Shown: piece by piece, positions 1 to 11,170 of the stretch
Position numbering within the stretch: position 1 is the stretch's first letter
Layout of the letters: the number at the start of each line of letters is the position of its first letter
From: Phaeosaccion multiseriatum
Taxonomy: Eukaryota > Ochrophyta, other classes
NCBI GenBank assembly: GCA_965112735.1
Contig: OZ218950.1
Coordinates: 2,294,001 to 2,358,000 of the forward strand
DNA: 64,000 bases
Reading direction: 5' to 3'
Position numbers and translations under genes: made by a program
Notes under the pieces: model-generated
Database searches by the model: none
What the model was told of the DNA's origin: nothing
The model's input: only the letters and a program-made list of their open reading frames with translations

Positions 1-1464
1 CAGCAGCAGCAGTAGGAGTAGGAGTAGTAGTAGCAGCAGGAGCATCAGCGGCGGCAGTGGCGCCATGAGCCCGAAGCAAGGAGGTGCCAGTGTTTGGTGT
101 GAACCCAAGCTGTCGAGCTGGGGGGCGGAGGAGGAGGGTATCGAAGCTCAACTCTGCCGTTTTTCAGGCCTGTGGGGGGACGCCCTGGTGAGCGGCAAAA
201 AGGAAGGAAGGGGTGGAATGGACTTCTGCTTTGCTTTGTTTCGTTATCCCAACAAGGCCGAGGCAACAAGACGATCTGAATCCTCGGCGGGCAGAGGGAC
301 AGTTTTCTTGCACAGCGGGTCTTGAGGCAAAGAGCTCTTTTGTGCAACTTCACAATCAGCGAGGTGAGCAGCAGCGGCGCGGCAGCAGCAGCAGGTGCGG
401 CAGGAGAAGTAGCTGTAGCTATAGCAAGCAGTATAGTATTATGGGAGGGTGCGAAACCCCATTTGCATTTTTTTGTTTTGTTTGGAGGACAGCGTTCTTG
501 GTTGGCGAGCTGCTTTGCGTATGGCGTATCTACCCACTGCTGCTGTGATGCCTTCTTCACCTGATGGGTCGGCAGGGTGAGAGCGCCCCACAGCCGGGGC
601 ATGGGGAGTATACGGTTTTCGTAGCAACAAACGTGTGGCAGGGGCGAGAGAGGACAGAGAGAGAGGACAGGTAGCTGTAGTCTGCTTGTCTTGCTACGAG
701 CCCTTTGCCACAGCCGTACCACCAATGGGAGAGCTTTGGCGTTACGTCTGTGGGACTCTTCTCTCCCGCAGACGACGATGACGATACCCTCATGGTACAG
801 TATACAGCTTTGTCAGCAGAGTGGCCACACCCCGTCGCCTATCCTACCTGTCAGCACGGCAGATACGAAGGTGCTTACAGACTGCGAGGAGAGAGAGAGA
901 GCGGGACATGGAAGGAGCAAAGAAGAAGAAGCAAGAAGAGGGAGAAGAAGCGGGGAAAGTGGGAGCGAATTTGGGTTGCCGTTCGGGGTTGGGGCTGTAA
1001 CGGTCGCGCTCTCTCGGGCGGGAGTGAAGACATGCTACACATGTCGCGTCATGAACAAGACATGCCTGCTGCGCACACTTGTGTTGGGTGTTAATTGAAA
1101 GCAATTAATTTTTAAAAAATAATTATAAAGAAATGAAAAGACGATTTTAACATTGAAAACTGTTTCAATGTTTTTCGTTGATCTCATCTTGAAGGTTTCC
1201 CACTGCTTGTGGCAGGGGCCATCCTATCTGTCTGTCTATCAATCAATCATTGCTGCGGGAGCTCGGGGGAGGAGACCGTGTCCTCGAGCGGCGCTGCCCC
1301 TGGTACCCCCGTCGCTTGCATCACATCCTCCTCCTCCTCCCCCTCCTCCTCCTCCTCCTCCTCCTCCTCCTCCTCCTCCTCCCCCTCCTCCCGCTCCTCT
1401 TCCTTCACGCCACTACATGGACTCGTCGCATCCCCGCCCTCACGTGCTGGCTGCTGTATCACCA
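1..1464. repeat. Direct repeat copy A (left, cut by window edge)
   Basis: Bases 1-1464 match 4426-5889 with a constant offset of 4425; no difference was seen and all translated frames are the same. The copy begins inside the CAG tract that ends the fibrillin gene (bases 1-15 repeat its last Gln codons and TAG stop), runs through the spacer and AT-rich stretch, and ends inside the 3' coding region of the kinase. It probably extends left of the window. Identity over 1.46 kb means a very recent duplication or an assembly artefact. Confidence 0.95.
1247..1464 (-). pseudogene. Truncated 3' fragment of the CAMK-like kinase gene
   Basis: On the minus strand this stretch encodes the last ~71 residues of the kinase at 5672-9542, including the Glu-rich tract and the terminal SSPELPQQ, with the same stop. 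Everything upstream of the Gln-rich QQQLVIQQ motif is missing and is replaced by unrelated GGCCGG-rich sequence. There is no kinase domain. It is a by-product of the direct duplication and is unlikely to be expressed as a protein. Confidence 0.85.
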
Positions 1465-1815
1465 GCAGATTACGGTGTGCGCCGGCCGTAATCAGTAATC
1501 AGCCCCCGGCCGGCGCATAATCAGTAATCAGGCCGGCTGGTCACCGGCTGTAGGCAACCAGACCGGCTGGCGCCGGTCATAATCAGTAATCAGGCCGGCT
1601 GCACCGGCCGTAATCAGAATAAGATAATCTTGTCCAGGGTCGACTCCCTCCCTCCCTCCCTCCCTCCCTCCCTCCCTCCCTCCCTCCCTCCCTCCCTCCC
1701 TCCCTCCCTCCCTCCGATCCTGGACAAGATTGCGGTGTGCCCCGGCCGTAATCAGTAATCAGCCCCCGGCTGGCGCATTATCAGTAATCAGGCCGGCTGC
1801 GCCGGCCGTAATTAC
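1465..1815. repeat. Palindromic GGCCGG / TAATCAGTAATCAG repeat cluster
   Basis: Several copies of TAATCAGTAATCAG alternate with GC-rich palindromic words such as CCGGCTGGCGCCGG and GGCCGGCTG. In the middle, a (CCCT)n tract (about 1645-1715) is bracketed by a perfect 13-bp inverted repeat, AATCTTGTCCAGG at 1626-1638 and its complement at 1719-1731. The cluster starts exactly where the direct repeat ends. It looks like the end structure of a mobile element or a nested insertion, but no transposase was seen in it. Confidence 0.7.
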
Positions 1816-1944
1816 TAATCAGATAGGTCGAGGCCTAGGCCTAGAACCGCCGGCCTAGGGAGAAAAAATGGCCGGCCTAGAGCATAGGCTTCTAGGCCAG
1901 TCTGGAGCCGACACGCACCACGTGCTGCCGGCATCCGGCATGTA

Positions 1945-2340
1945 AGGGTATCGTCTGCAGTATCTCCCGCGCCGTCCTCGAAGTCGAACTCCTCAATGCC
2001 CAACACATCCCAGCCATGGTCCTCGTCCCCCGCACTATCTTCACAGTCAAGGTCGGCAGCAGCCGCGGTGTCCAGCAACTTCATCCGCAAGCAATTCCCT
2101 GTCCGCGACGCCTGCGTCCTCACCACTAATACCGCCCAAGGACGGATGCTCTCCCGCATTGGCAGTGACCTACGAGGCGACGTCTTCTCCAACGGACAGC
2201 TCTACGTCGCCCTCTCCCAAGCCAAAGGCCACCACGACCACGTCGTCGTCCTCGTCCAGCTCTCGCGCCTCTTGGACGGCGTCGCCCACACTGTCAACAT
2301 TACATACCCTGCCTTTATTAAAGCTGCTTCATCCTCATAG
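1945..2340 (+). pseudogene. Broken C-terminal fragment of a Pif1/Helitron-type helicase
   Basis: Two overlapping frames resemble the C-terminal part of Pif1-like helicases found in Helitrons. The first frame (about 1945-2060) reads VLEVELLNAQHIPAMVLVPR, like the section before the last helicase motifs. The second (about 2080-2325) has RKQFPVRDACVLTTNTAQG, then DLRGDVFSNGQLYVALSQAK and ITYPAF, matching the family pattern QFPVR-T-N-QGQ...GQLYVALSR. A frameshift near 2060-2080 separates them, there is no N-terminal ATPase part, and the usual SR is SQ. It is a relic, not a working gene. The family call is from motif memory, not a search. Confidence 0.65.
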
Positions 2341-2785
2341 AACTGTCCCTCCTGCCCCTGCTCTCTCATCCCCTCACATCCTGCACTCGCCATTTGTGAC
2401 TGCCTCCTACTTTAATTCTCCTTCGCTCCTCGCCTCCCCCTTTCACCCTCCTCTCCTCCACTCTCCCTTCTTCTCCCACTTCTTGCCAACCCCACCCCTC
2501 TTCCCTCCTCCTCCTTCCCCCTTGCGGAGTCTCAGTATCTCAGAGATGCTTGGCATGTTGGAATCCGGATTGTCGTTGTCGTTGGGAACCTAGAAGCTGC
2601 ATGAACGGTCAGTCGCAGGAGGAGGATAGATAAGAGAGAGAAAGATAAGAAAAGCTAATGTACACACACTCTACAAGTTGTTCATCCGAGGGAGGGAGGG
2701 AGGGAGGGAGGGAGGGAGGGGAGAAGGGAGAACGGGAATTTTTCAATGACATAATACGATGTCATATCCATTTCCACATTCCATC
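2341..2785. other. Intergenic region upstream of fibrillin
   Basis: Pyrimidine-rich sequence (2341-2530) followed by a short (GGGA)n tract at about 2690-2720, just upstream of the fibrillin start. No coding region or recognised promoter motif was seen. Confidence 0.5.
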
Positions 2786-3929
2786 ATGGTTGGGTTAAGG
2801 TCGCTCATCGGCGTGCTGATCGTTGCCAATGCGTTGGGCCTCGCCAGTGGCTTCATGTCTTCCGAGTTTGCCCTGCAGCTGCGGAAAATGCATGCCAAAC
2901 GGAGCGCATTGACGAGGGTAGCGGCGACGAAAAAGCAAGAGCTTCTGACGCTGGTATCGAGCACCAAGGCTGGGAAGAACGAAGCCCAAGCCGCTGCCGC
3001 GGCCGTGGACAGCATCGTAGCAGATCTGGAGAAGCAGAATAAAGGGTACGTAATGATGAAGAAGGAGAAGAGGTTGCTGCAAAGCCTTAAGTAAGAGCGT
3101 GTGTTGCCTTCTCTCCTTGTACGATACCAGGTATAACGAAGCGTTGGTTGAGGGAGAGTGGCTGCTCGTGTTTACGAGAAACGCAAAGAAAGGGCCGGCT
3201 TTGCAAAAGGCTCTGTCCTACAACAAGGGCTACAGCAATTTCGACTGCAAGAAACAAACGTTTACCAACATCGTCAACATCTTAAAAGGGAAGGTTAGGG
3301 TCGTCGCGGATGGTGAGTTGCGCCCTCTCATTCGCTGCTGTGGACTAATTGACTTGACACTTCAGTCAGTCTTCGGTGCCTTGCGTCTTTTGCTTTCTCT
3401 CTTGCCTTCGAAAAGAGGTATGCGTCACTCCCCCCCCTCACGCCGCACTGCATGCCCCACCGCTTGTGCATTCGGTGCTGCCATCAGTGTCATACGAAAA
3501 GCCGGAGGGTACATCCACCCCTAACCGGCTCCCCTCCACTATCGCCTGGGCAGGCATCAAGGCAGGGCCACTGACCATTCCTCTGCCGTTCTTCAAGGGC
3601 AGGCAAGGTAAGCGCTGCTGTTGGTGTTCTGTTGCTGCTGCCTTCGTTCGGTGTGGAAGGGATGAACAGTCGTCTTTCTTCGTCCTTCTCACGGCCTTCG
3701 TGAGCATGTTTACTGGCCTGCGGAATCCCGAGGGGGTGAGGGGGGGTAATTGAACCCACTCGGCCTTCGCCTTCGATGAGTTTGCATGTACCGATTTTCT
3801 GTTGAAGACAGAAACGCTTGGTTGCCCTGTCTACTCCCCGTTCGGCTAAGACTCTTTTCCTGGGCCCAGCTTGGTCCTTCCTCTCGTCACGAATCTGCTC
3901 CCTCGAGGTGCCGCTTCCACGCGCCCTCT

Positions 3930-3976
<47 letters not shown>

Positions 3977-4440
3977 CACCTCATGCCTACGTCCGCGTCT
4001 ACCTGTGTCCTTCTCATGTTAATTCAAGGGTGGCTGGAGTTCACCTACCTGGACAAGGATCTCCGGATAACGGCAGGGGACAGGGGAGGTGAGTGAGTGA
4101 GTGAGTGAGTGAGTCAAGGGGGGGGGCTCGTCGGAGGAGCAGGGCTACAAGGGGTGGGGGGGGGGGGGGTTGGACGGTGGGTGGGGCATGATACGGTGTG
4201 GCGCCAGTCAGTCTCTCCGTCTTTGTTTGAAGTGCACTCCACCTGCGCTACTTCCTCACAAACACTCAAAAACACTCTCAACTTCTCTACTCCTGCTTTC
4301 CTTTCCCTGTGCCTCTGCCATCGCTGCCCGTGTGCTGACACACATACACACACTCATTGACTTCAGGGCTGTTTGTGCACGTTCGGGAGGAGAGCCTACT
4401 TAAGCTTGTCCCAGAGCAGCAGCAGCAGCAGCAGCAGTAG
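2786..4440 (+). CDS. Plastid lipid-associated protein / fibrillin (PAP) family
   Basis: Five exons: 2786-3045, 3131-3312, 3488-3607, 4029-4088, 4367-4440 (231 aa, frame kept throughout). PAP/fibrillins are plastid proteins that bind lipids in plastoglobules and thylakoids. Visible features are an N-terminal hydrophobic signal (MVGLRSLIGVLIVANALG) followed by ASGF, a reduced ASAFAP-like plastid motif; the family start LLTLVSSTKAGKN; the core EGEWLLVFTR (residues ~95-105); and the C-terminal GWLEFTYLDKDLRIT then GGLFVHVR. The protein ends in seven Gln from a CAG tract. An ATG at 2759 would add nine residues, but 2786 gives the better signal peptide. The donor of intron 4 is itself part of a (GTGA)n run. 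The 3' end converges on the kinase gene and lies in the duplicated segment. Confidence 0.85.
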
Positions 4441-5889
4441 GAGTAGGAGTAGTAGTAGCAGCAGGAGCATCAGCGGCGGCAGTGGCGCCATGAGCCCGAA
4501 GCAAGGAGGTGCCAGTGTTTGGTGTGAACCCAAGCTGTCGAGCTGGGGGGCGGAGGAGGAGGGTATCGAAGCTCAACTCTGCCGTTTTTCAGGCCTGTGG
4601 GGGGACGCCCTGGTGAGCGGCAAAAAGGAAGGAAGGGGTGGAATGGACTTCTGCTTTGCTTTGTTTCGTTATCCCAACAAGGCCGAGGCAACAAGACGAT
4701 CTGAATCCTCGGCGGGCAGAGGGACAGTTTTCTTGCACAGCGGGTCTTGAGGCAAAGAGCTCTTTTGTGCAACTTCACAATCAGCGAGGTGAGCAGCAGC
4801 GGCGCGGCAGCAGCAGCAGGTGCGGCAGGAGAAGTAGCTGTAGCTATAGCAAGCAGTATAGTATTATGGGAGGGTGCGAAACCCCATTTGCATTTTTTTG
4901 TTTTGTTTGGAGGACAGCGTTCTTGGTTGGCGAGCTGCTTTGCGTATGGCGTATCTACCCACTGCTGCTGTGATGCCTTCTTCACCTGATGGGTCGGCAG
5001 GGTGAGAGCGCCCCACAGCCGGGGCATGGGGAGTATACGGTTTTCGTAGCAACAAACGTGTGGCAGGGGCGAGAGAGGACAGAGAGAGAGGACAGGTAGC
5101 TGTAGTCTGCTTGTCTTGCTACGAGCCCTTTGCCACAGCCGTACCACCAATGGGAGAGCTTTGGCGTTACGTCTGTGGGACTCTTCTCTCCCGCAGACGA
5201 CGATGACGATACCCTCATGGTACAGTATACAGCTTTGTCAGCAGAGTGGCCACACCCCGTCGCCTATCCTACCTGTCAGCACGGCAGATACGAAGGTGCT
5301 TACAGACTGCGAGGAGAGAGAGAGAGCGGGACATGGAAGGAGCAAAGAAGAAGAAGCAAGAAGAGGGAGAAGAAGCGGGGAAAGTGGGAGCGAATTTGGG
5401 TTGCCGTTCGGGGTTGGGGCTGTAACGGTCGCGCTCTCTCGGGCGGGAGTGAAGACATGCTACACATGTCGCGTCATGAACAAGACATGCCTGCTGCGCA
5501 CACTTGTGTTGGGTGTTAATTGAAAGCAATTAATTTTTAAAAAATAATTATAAAGAAATGAAAAGACGATTTTAACATTGAAAACTGTTTCAATGTTTTT
5601 CGTTGATCTCATCTTGAAGGTTTCCCACTGCTTGTGGCAGGGGCCATCCTATCTGTCTGTCTATCAATCAATCATTGCTGCGGGAGCTCGGGGGAGGAGA
5701 CCGTGTCCTCGAGCGGCGCTGCCCCTGGTACCCCCGTCGCTTGCATCACATCCTCCTCCTCCTCCCCCTCCTCCTCCTCCTCCTCCTCCTCCTCCTCCTC
5801 CTCCTCCCCCTCCTCCCGCTCCTCTTCCTTCACGCCACTACATGGACTCGTCGCATCCCCGCCCTCACGTGCTGGCTGCTGTATCACCA
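4426..5889. repeat. Direct repeat copy B (right)
   Basis: Second copy of the sequence at 1-1464. This copy is embedded in the intact fibrillin 3' end and the intact kinase 3' end, so it appears to be the parental one. It includes the whole convergent intergenic region. The copies diverge after GTATCACCA at 5881-5889, where copy A switches to unrelated sequence. Confidence 0.95.
4441..5671. other. Convergent intergenic region between fibrillin and kinase
   Basis: About 1.2 kb between two converging stop codons. It holds frames without family features and a distinctly AT-rich block at about 5508-5600 (AATTAATTTTTAAAAAATAATTA type), which could hold polyadenylation signals for both genes. No RNA gene was recognised. 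The whole block is duplicated at 16-1246. Confidence 0.5.
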
Positions 5890-8800
5890 ACTGCTGCTGC
5901 ACTGGCGTCGGGGGCTGCGTACCACGCGCGTCGTTGTTGCCTGCACCTTCAACCGCCCCGCCCTTCTGATGGTCGTTGCTATCTGACCACCCTGGCCGCA
6001 CTGTCTGCGTCCTCTGCATCGGTGAGGGTGCCGCCCCATCCCCCTGGTCTTCTGCCGAGTCGTCCTCTTGGACACGGGTGGGCAGCACGAGATCGTCCTC
6101 GTCCTCGGCGGCCCTGTCGTAAGCAAAGGCCATGTACTTCACCGCCATACGCGTCCTGACACCCACTCCCAGCACCCGCTTGGAGCGTAAGAGCAAGTTG
6201 CTCTGCGCACCAGCGTCGTCGTCACCACCGACCCCGCCTCCCCCACCCCCAATCCCACCCCCACCACCACCACCACCACCACCCCCATCCCCTTCCTTCC
6301 CACCACCATCACCACTTGGTCTGCTGGCCATGTTCCCCAGCTGCACCGCTCGTATTGAACTAACAAACTTTCGCTTCGCGTTGAACACCTTCATCTCCTT
6401 CAAATCAAGCTCGTTCTTGGTCAGCAGGTCCAGCGACATCCAAGGATGACTCAACACGCTCTCCGCCGATAACCTTTTCTGGGGGTTCTTCTCTAACAGC
6501 GCGGAGAGCACTTGAATGGCCTCCGCGGACAAGTCCTGAAACCTCTTGCCCGTCAGACTGACCCGCCCACTCTTGATCTTTCGGTACATACGAGACTGAT
6601 TCTTGTCCTGGAACGGGTGGGTGCCTGTGAGGAGTACGTACAAGATGACTGCGTGGGGGGGAGGAGGCGGGCGGATGGAGTGGGAGGGGGGGGGGGGCGG
6701 CATAGGGTACAGAGAGTTGAAGGAAGGAGAGGAAAGGGTGAGTGAGGGAGTGAGTGAGTGAGTGAGTGAGTGAGTAAGTGAGTGGGTGAGTGAGTGAGTG
6801 AGCGAGTGAGTTAGCGAGTGAGTGAGTGAGTGAGTGAGTGAGTGAGTGAGAGAGTGAGTGAGTGAGTGAGTGAGTGAGTGAGTGAGTGAGTGAGTGAGTG
6901 AGTGAGTGGGTGAGTGAGTGAGAGAGTGAGTGAGTGAGGGAGTAAGTGAGTGGGTGAGTGAGTGAGTGGGTGAGTGAGTGAGTGAGTGAGTGAGTGGGTG
7001 AGTGAGTGAGTGAGTGAGTGAGTGAGTGAGTGAGTGAGTGAGTGAGTGAGTGAGTGAGTGAGTGAGTGAGTGAGTGAGTGGGTGAGTGAGTGAGTGAGTG
7101 AGTGAGTGAGTGAGTGAGTGAGTGAGTGAGTGAGTGAGTGAGTGAGTGAGTGGGTGAGTGAGTGAATGAGTGAGCGAGCGAGCGACTGAGTGAAGAAGTA
7201 AATGAGAGTGGTCGAGCAAGCGACAGAGTGACCATTTGAGAAGGGCGTAACGCAAAGCACTCTCCTTCCTTCCTCCACACGACTTGGAGGGCCGTGCAAA
7301 TCCTGTCAGCTCTCAGTTTCAGTTCTCAGGGTGGGAGCGACCTAAAATCGACCCCCTCTATTAAACTCTTCTGAAAACTGAAAACTGAAAACTGAATCAT
7401 CGACCCCCCTCTCACCTCCCGCGCTCCACATGTCAACGGGTCGCCCCCACTCCGCAAAGCCGATCTGCTCTGGAGCCATGTAGTTCGGTGTGCCAGAGGA
7501 GTCATCGGCTGGATTGTTGTCGTCCTCCACTTGGCTCGCACACCCAAAGTCGCAAATCTTGACAATACTCCCCACCTCCTTGCTCACACAGAGCTGTGGA
7601 AGGCGTGGGGTGTGGGAGTGATGCGTGTGAGAAACGGGTGTCGCCGGAAAGGGGTGGAGGGGTGAGGGTGCGGAGGAAAAGAGGGGGGGCGGGGGAGGAT
7701 GTAAGGGCAGAAGTTTGAAGTTTTAGTTTTTGTTCCGCATGCCCGGATGGTATGAGTTTTATAGGATTACACTCATCCGTCCGTGTGTACTGAACGAATC
7801 AGGAGACCCACTCACTCCCACTCACCAAGTTCTCCGGTTTGAGGTCTCTGAGAGAGACAGAGGACACCGACGGAGAGAGAAGAGAGGGACAAGGGAAGGA
7901 GGAGGAGGAGGAGGAGGAAGGGGAGGAGGGAGGGGGGAGGAGGAGGAAGGGGGGGAGGAGGAGGAGGAGGAGGAGGAGGAGGAGAAGGAGAAGGAGAAGG
8001 GGGAGGAGGAGGAGGAGGAGGAGGAGGAGGAGGAGGAGGAGGAGGAGGAGGAGGAGGAGGAGGAGGAGGAGGAGGAGGAGGAGGAGGAGGAGGAGGAGGA
8101 GGAGGAGGAGGAGGAGGAGGAGGAGGAGGAGGAGGAGGAGGAGGAGGAGGAGGAGGAGGAGGAGGAGGAGGAGGAGGAGGAGGAGGAGGAGGAGGAGGAG
8201 GAGGAGGAGGAGGAGGAGGAGGAGGAGGAGGAGGAGGAGGAGGAGGAGGAGGAGGAGGAGGAGGAGGAGGAGGAGGAGGAGGAGGAGGAGGAGGAGGAGG
8301 AGGAGGAGGAGGAGGAGGAGGAGGAGGAGGAGGAGGAGGAGGAGGAGGAGTGTGACAAGGCAACACACACGACGAGACGACATTAGCTGGAGCGGCAGGC
8401 GGCTGATGAGGGAGGGGGTGGGAGGCACCACACAAATGATCAGGTCTATGTGGTGACTGTGGAAGGCTACGAGTGCGCTGCCTATCCACTCTTCCCCCAT
8501 AAGTCAATACATTCTTCTCGTCTCACCTATGTACAACCATGTTGCTGTGCATGTAGGCCACGCCCTCCAGAAACGACGCGAAGGCGTTCCGCGCATCCTC
8601 TTCCGTATACTTTGACCGCGCCACCACCTTAGCGATGCAGACACATTAGAGATTCCGCAGACAGGGCATTGTGATGGAAGAAGGGGGGTGGGCATATGGG
8701 CATATAGGCATATGGGCATATAGGGTCCGGGGGAGGGTCAGGGATGGGCAATGATTGAATGGGGCGGGGGGGCGGTGGGGGGGATGAAGGGCCAGAGGAA

Positions 8801-9542
8801 GTGGCAAGGGTTTTTGGACAGCCCCTGTCGAGGGGGAGGGCAGGCAGCTGCTGAGATGGACAGCGGGGGGGGGGTTGTTGGGGTTGATTCTTTCTTTCGC
8901 ATGAGAAAGAGGAGAGAAAGGTGAGTGTGTTGCTCATTGTATGAATGGGGGGACAAGTGTGGCGAGGGGAGCAGGAACAAGAGGGGAGCCGAGGGAAGGC
9001 TCGGAGAAGGGCAACATGAGGTGCAGAGCGGAGGATGGGTAGACGGCGAGCTACGATCACCGAAAGCTACGATCACCGAAAGGTGGTAAAGCACTCCCCC
9101 CACCCAAACAGAGCAACTCTGACTGTGTTCACGCTGTACTTACATTGTCAAAGAGATCACCCCCCTCTAAGAACTCCATTACCACTTGGAGGAACTTCGG
9201 TGAGTCAAACAAGCCGTACACGTCGATGATTTTGCTGTGGCTCATGATCTTGAGCAGGCTGACTTCATTCAGTATGGCCGCAACCTCTCGCTCCCCTCCT
9301 TGCCGGTGGCTCACCACCTTGATTGCTACACACTTGCCCGATGACCGATGAGTGGCCCTGTGTACAACTCCATACGCACCCCTCCCTAGCATCTGGCCTA
9401 ACTCGTAGTGGAACCCCATGCTCTGCCCCGGCCATGCCCTCTTCTCCGTCTGATTGAAAAAGTGCCCTTGCCTGGGCTCTGTACTATGTGTGAACATCTT
9501 GACTGGCAGGGTCTGGTGAATCGTTGATGAGGCTGAACCCAT
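5672..9542 (-). CDS. CAMK-like serine/threonine protein kinase
   Basis: Five exons on the minus strand: 9542-9144, 8627-8527, 7847-7826, 7593-7416, 6648-5672 (558 aa). The kinase domain is complete: glycine loop LGRGAYGVVHRA, lysine in VAIKVV, catalytic loop HRDLKPENL, DFG in KICDFGCAS, activation-segment end GTPNYMAPEQ, then VDMWSAGVILYVLLTGTHPF and RLSAESVLSHPWM. The order and the HPWM end point to the CAMK group. No calmodulin-type EF-hands follow; the ~270-residue tail is low complexity (poly-Gly, acidic, Gln-rich, poly-Glu). Exon 3 is only 22 nt and encodes RDLKPENL across its junctions. Intron 2 contains a ~450-bp GGA tract and intron 4 a ~450-bp GTGA tract. Cellular role cannot be deduced. 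Confidence 0.9.
6738..7195. repeat. (GTGA)n microsatellite in kinase intron 4
   Basis: More than 100 copies of a GTGA tetranucleotide with occasional GGGT, AGAG or TAAG variants. On the kinase strand this reads (TCAC)n and lies just upstream of the exon 5 acceptor, so it acts as an oversized pyrimidine-rich tract. The Thr-His-Ser-Leu frames through it are artefacts. Confidence 0.95.
7898..8350. repeat. (GGA)n microsatellite in kinase intron 2
   Basis: Interrupted then pure GGA repeat (about 8002-8350 is uninterrupted, ~116 units). On the kinase strand it is a (TCC)n polypyrimidine run directly upstream of the 22-nt exon 3. The poly-Glu, poly-Arg, poly-Pro, poly-Leu and poly-Ser frames across it are not genes. 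Confidence 0.97.
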
Positions 9543-10562
9543 CTTTGACCAAGGCTTGAGTCAGCACTGCTGCTCCTCTTCTTTTACCCTTCTCCTTCTT
9601 CTCCCCCGTCCCTTTTCGTGCCACTCTGTTGCTGGTGCTGCTTCACTTCTTTTACCCCTCCCTGATGGCCCAATGGCACACCCACAAATTGAAACTCGGG
9701 AACAGATACTCTGCGCAGCCGCAGGGCACGGGTTCGGCTCACCCGTGGCCCCAGTCGCTTCAGCGTTGTCGTTCGCTTGGTCGTCTTCTTCCACTTTTTT
9801 GCTCAGGAGGCTTACACTACAACCTCTGCCGCCAGCAGATAGCAGAACGGAAAGGCCGCCGAAGTCCTCTCTGTCGGTGCTCCTAACAAAGGGCTCCATC
9901 CCTGCTCCATACTATTCCCTCTCCCCCGCCGCCTCCTGCAATTTCGCCCCTTTGCGGGCCAAACTTTTGTTGGGGACGGTGTCCTTCCAAATCTCTCTTT
10001 CTACTCAAAGTCTCTGACTAGGCCTATTCGTACTCGTACTCGCGTACCACTACTTCATCAGTGGATGCATGCACTGAAGCACTCCTCCTTCAATTGGTCA
10101 ACTCCTTTAAGGACGTCGGTAGCCAGCCTTTTTCGGGGTCCCAACAAGCGTTTCATGTTACCTCACAGGGGCGCTGGAGCACCACACGACGAACCAAAAA
10201 ATGGAACACACAGCGCAAAGTTAAAGTTAAAACCAGCTAAAAGAAGAATTAGAATGATGATTTTCCTTTTTTTAATTCTTAGCGTGCTCTACAACCGCTC
10301 AACGTCAGAGCTCTGAGGGGGCGGCCCCTTCCCTCGACGGACCAATGTATCATTTGACGGCTGCGCTCTTTCCCAACACGCCGCCGCTCTGTCACCTCGT
10401 GTGGCGAGGTGGTGATGCGGGTATCGAGCTCCTCTTCGATCCTCTACCTCTCCTATCGGATCCTATCGCGGCTTTTGGACTGACCCAATCAGTACAGAAC
10501 GACCGTCCTCTGCCTCTTTTGCGAACCATACGCCCTGCCCTGTCTTTATGGGGAGAGAGAGG

Positions 10563-10599
<37 letters not shown>

Positions 10600-11170
10600 G
10601 GGGGGCGAGGGGGAGGGTTCTCCCATGTCTCACAAAAACAGGTGCTAGAGATGCGTGCGGAGCCCCTCCACCCCACGCACTCCCTCTCCACTCCACTCTC
10701 CACCAGGCCGTTACATGCCGTTACGCTCTTTGCATCAATCCCAGGCCTTTCTCTGGTCCCCTGGCCCTCCATGGCCCCACGGAATGAAGCCCGTCGCACC
10801 AAGAGCCGACCACCCGCTTCGCACTGGAATCCAGCCCACCGGTCACAGCAGAGAAGACGAGACTCTGACCAGGAGAGAGGTGTGATACACCACTCACCCA
10901 TCGACATCAAACTGTACCAAAACGTGAACTACTACTGCTGCCGCTTGCCCACTGCTGCCGTCGCCTGCTGGTGCTGCTGCTGCTGCTGCTGCTCCTCCTC
11001 CTCCTCCTGCTGCTGCTGCTGCTACTGTTGTTGCTGCTGCTGCTGCTGCTGTACCACCAACTGTTCTGCTGCTGCTGAAAGGGGAAGATGGAAGATGGGG
11101 TGTGCCTATGTGCGGTTGCAGCTGCTTTGATCGCTTTGTACTGCACTGCATTCTCTCATGAATGAGGTGA
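9543..11170. other. Gene-less region with CTG-rich and CT-rich tracts
   Basis: Between the kinase start and the NOSIP 3' end. Open frames exist on both strands (for example minus 9899-9561 and plus 10345-11130), but none shows a family motif or balanced composition. Contents include a GA-rich tract (10556-10597) and a CTG/CTC-rich tract (10970-11080). Part of it may be kinase 5' UTR. Confidence 0.4.

Noticed and set aside
45-725. 226-codon frame on the minus strand (also at 4470-5150)
   Set aside because: It is long only because the region is duplicated; it has no family motif, spans the 3' spacer of two converging genes and carries CAG/CGG low complexity.
6738-7299. Long Thr-His-Ser-Leu repeat proteins on the minus strand
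   Set aside because: They are translations of the (GTGA)n intron array, open in several frames with the same sequence.
7730-8507. Poly-Glu, poly-Arg, poly-Pro, poly-Leu and poly-Ser frames
   Set aside because: All are readings of one GGA microsatellite in a kinase intron.
10970-11070. Cys-rich peptide from CTG repeats
   Set aside because: The Cys run is just the TGC frame of a CTG tract with no signal peptide or spacing pattern.
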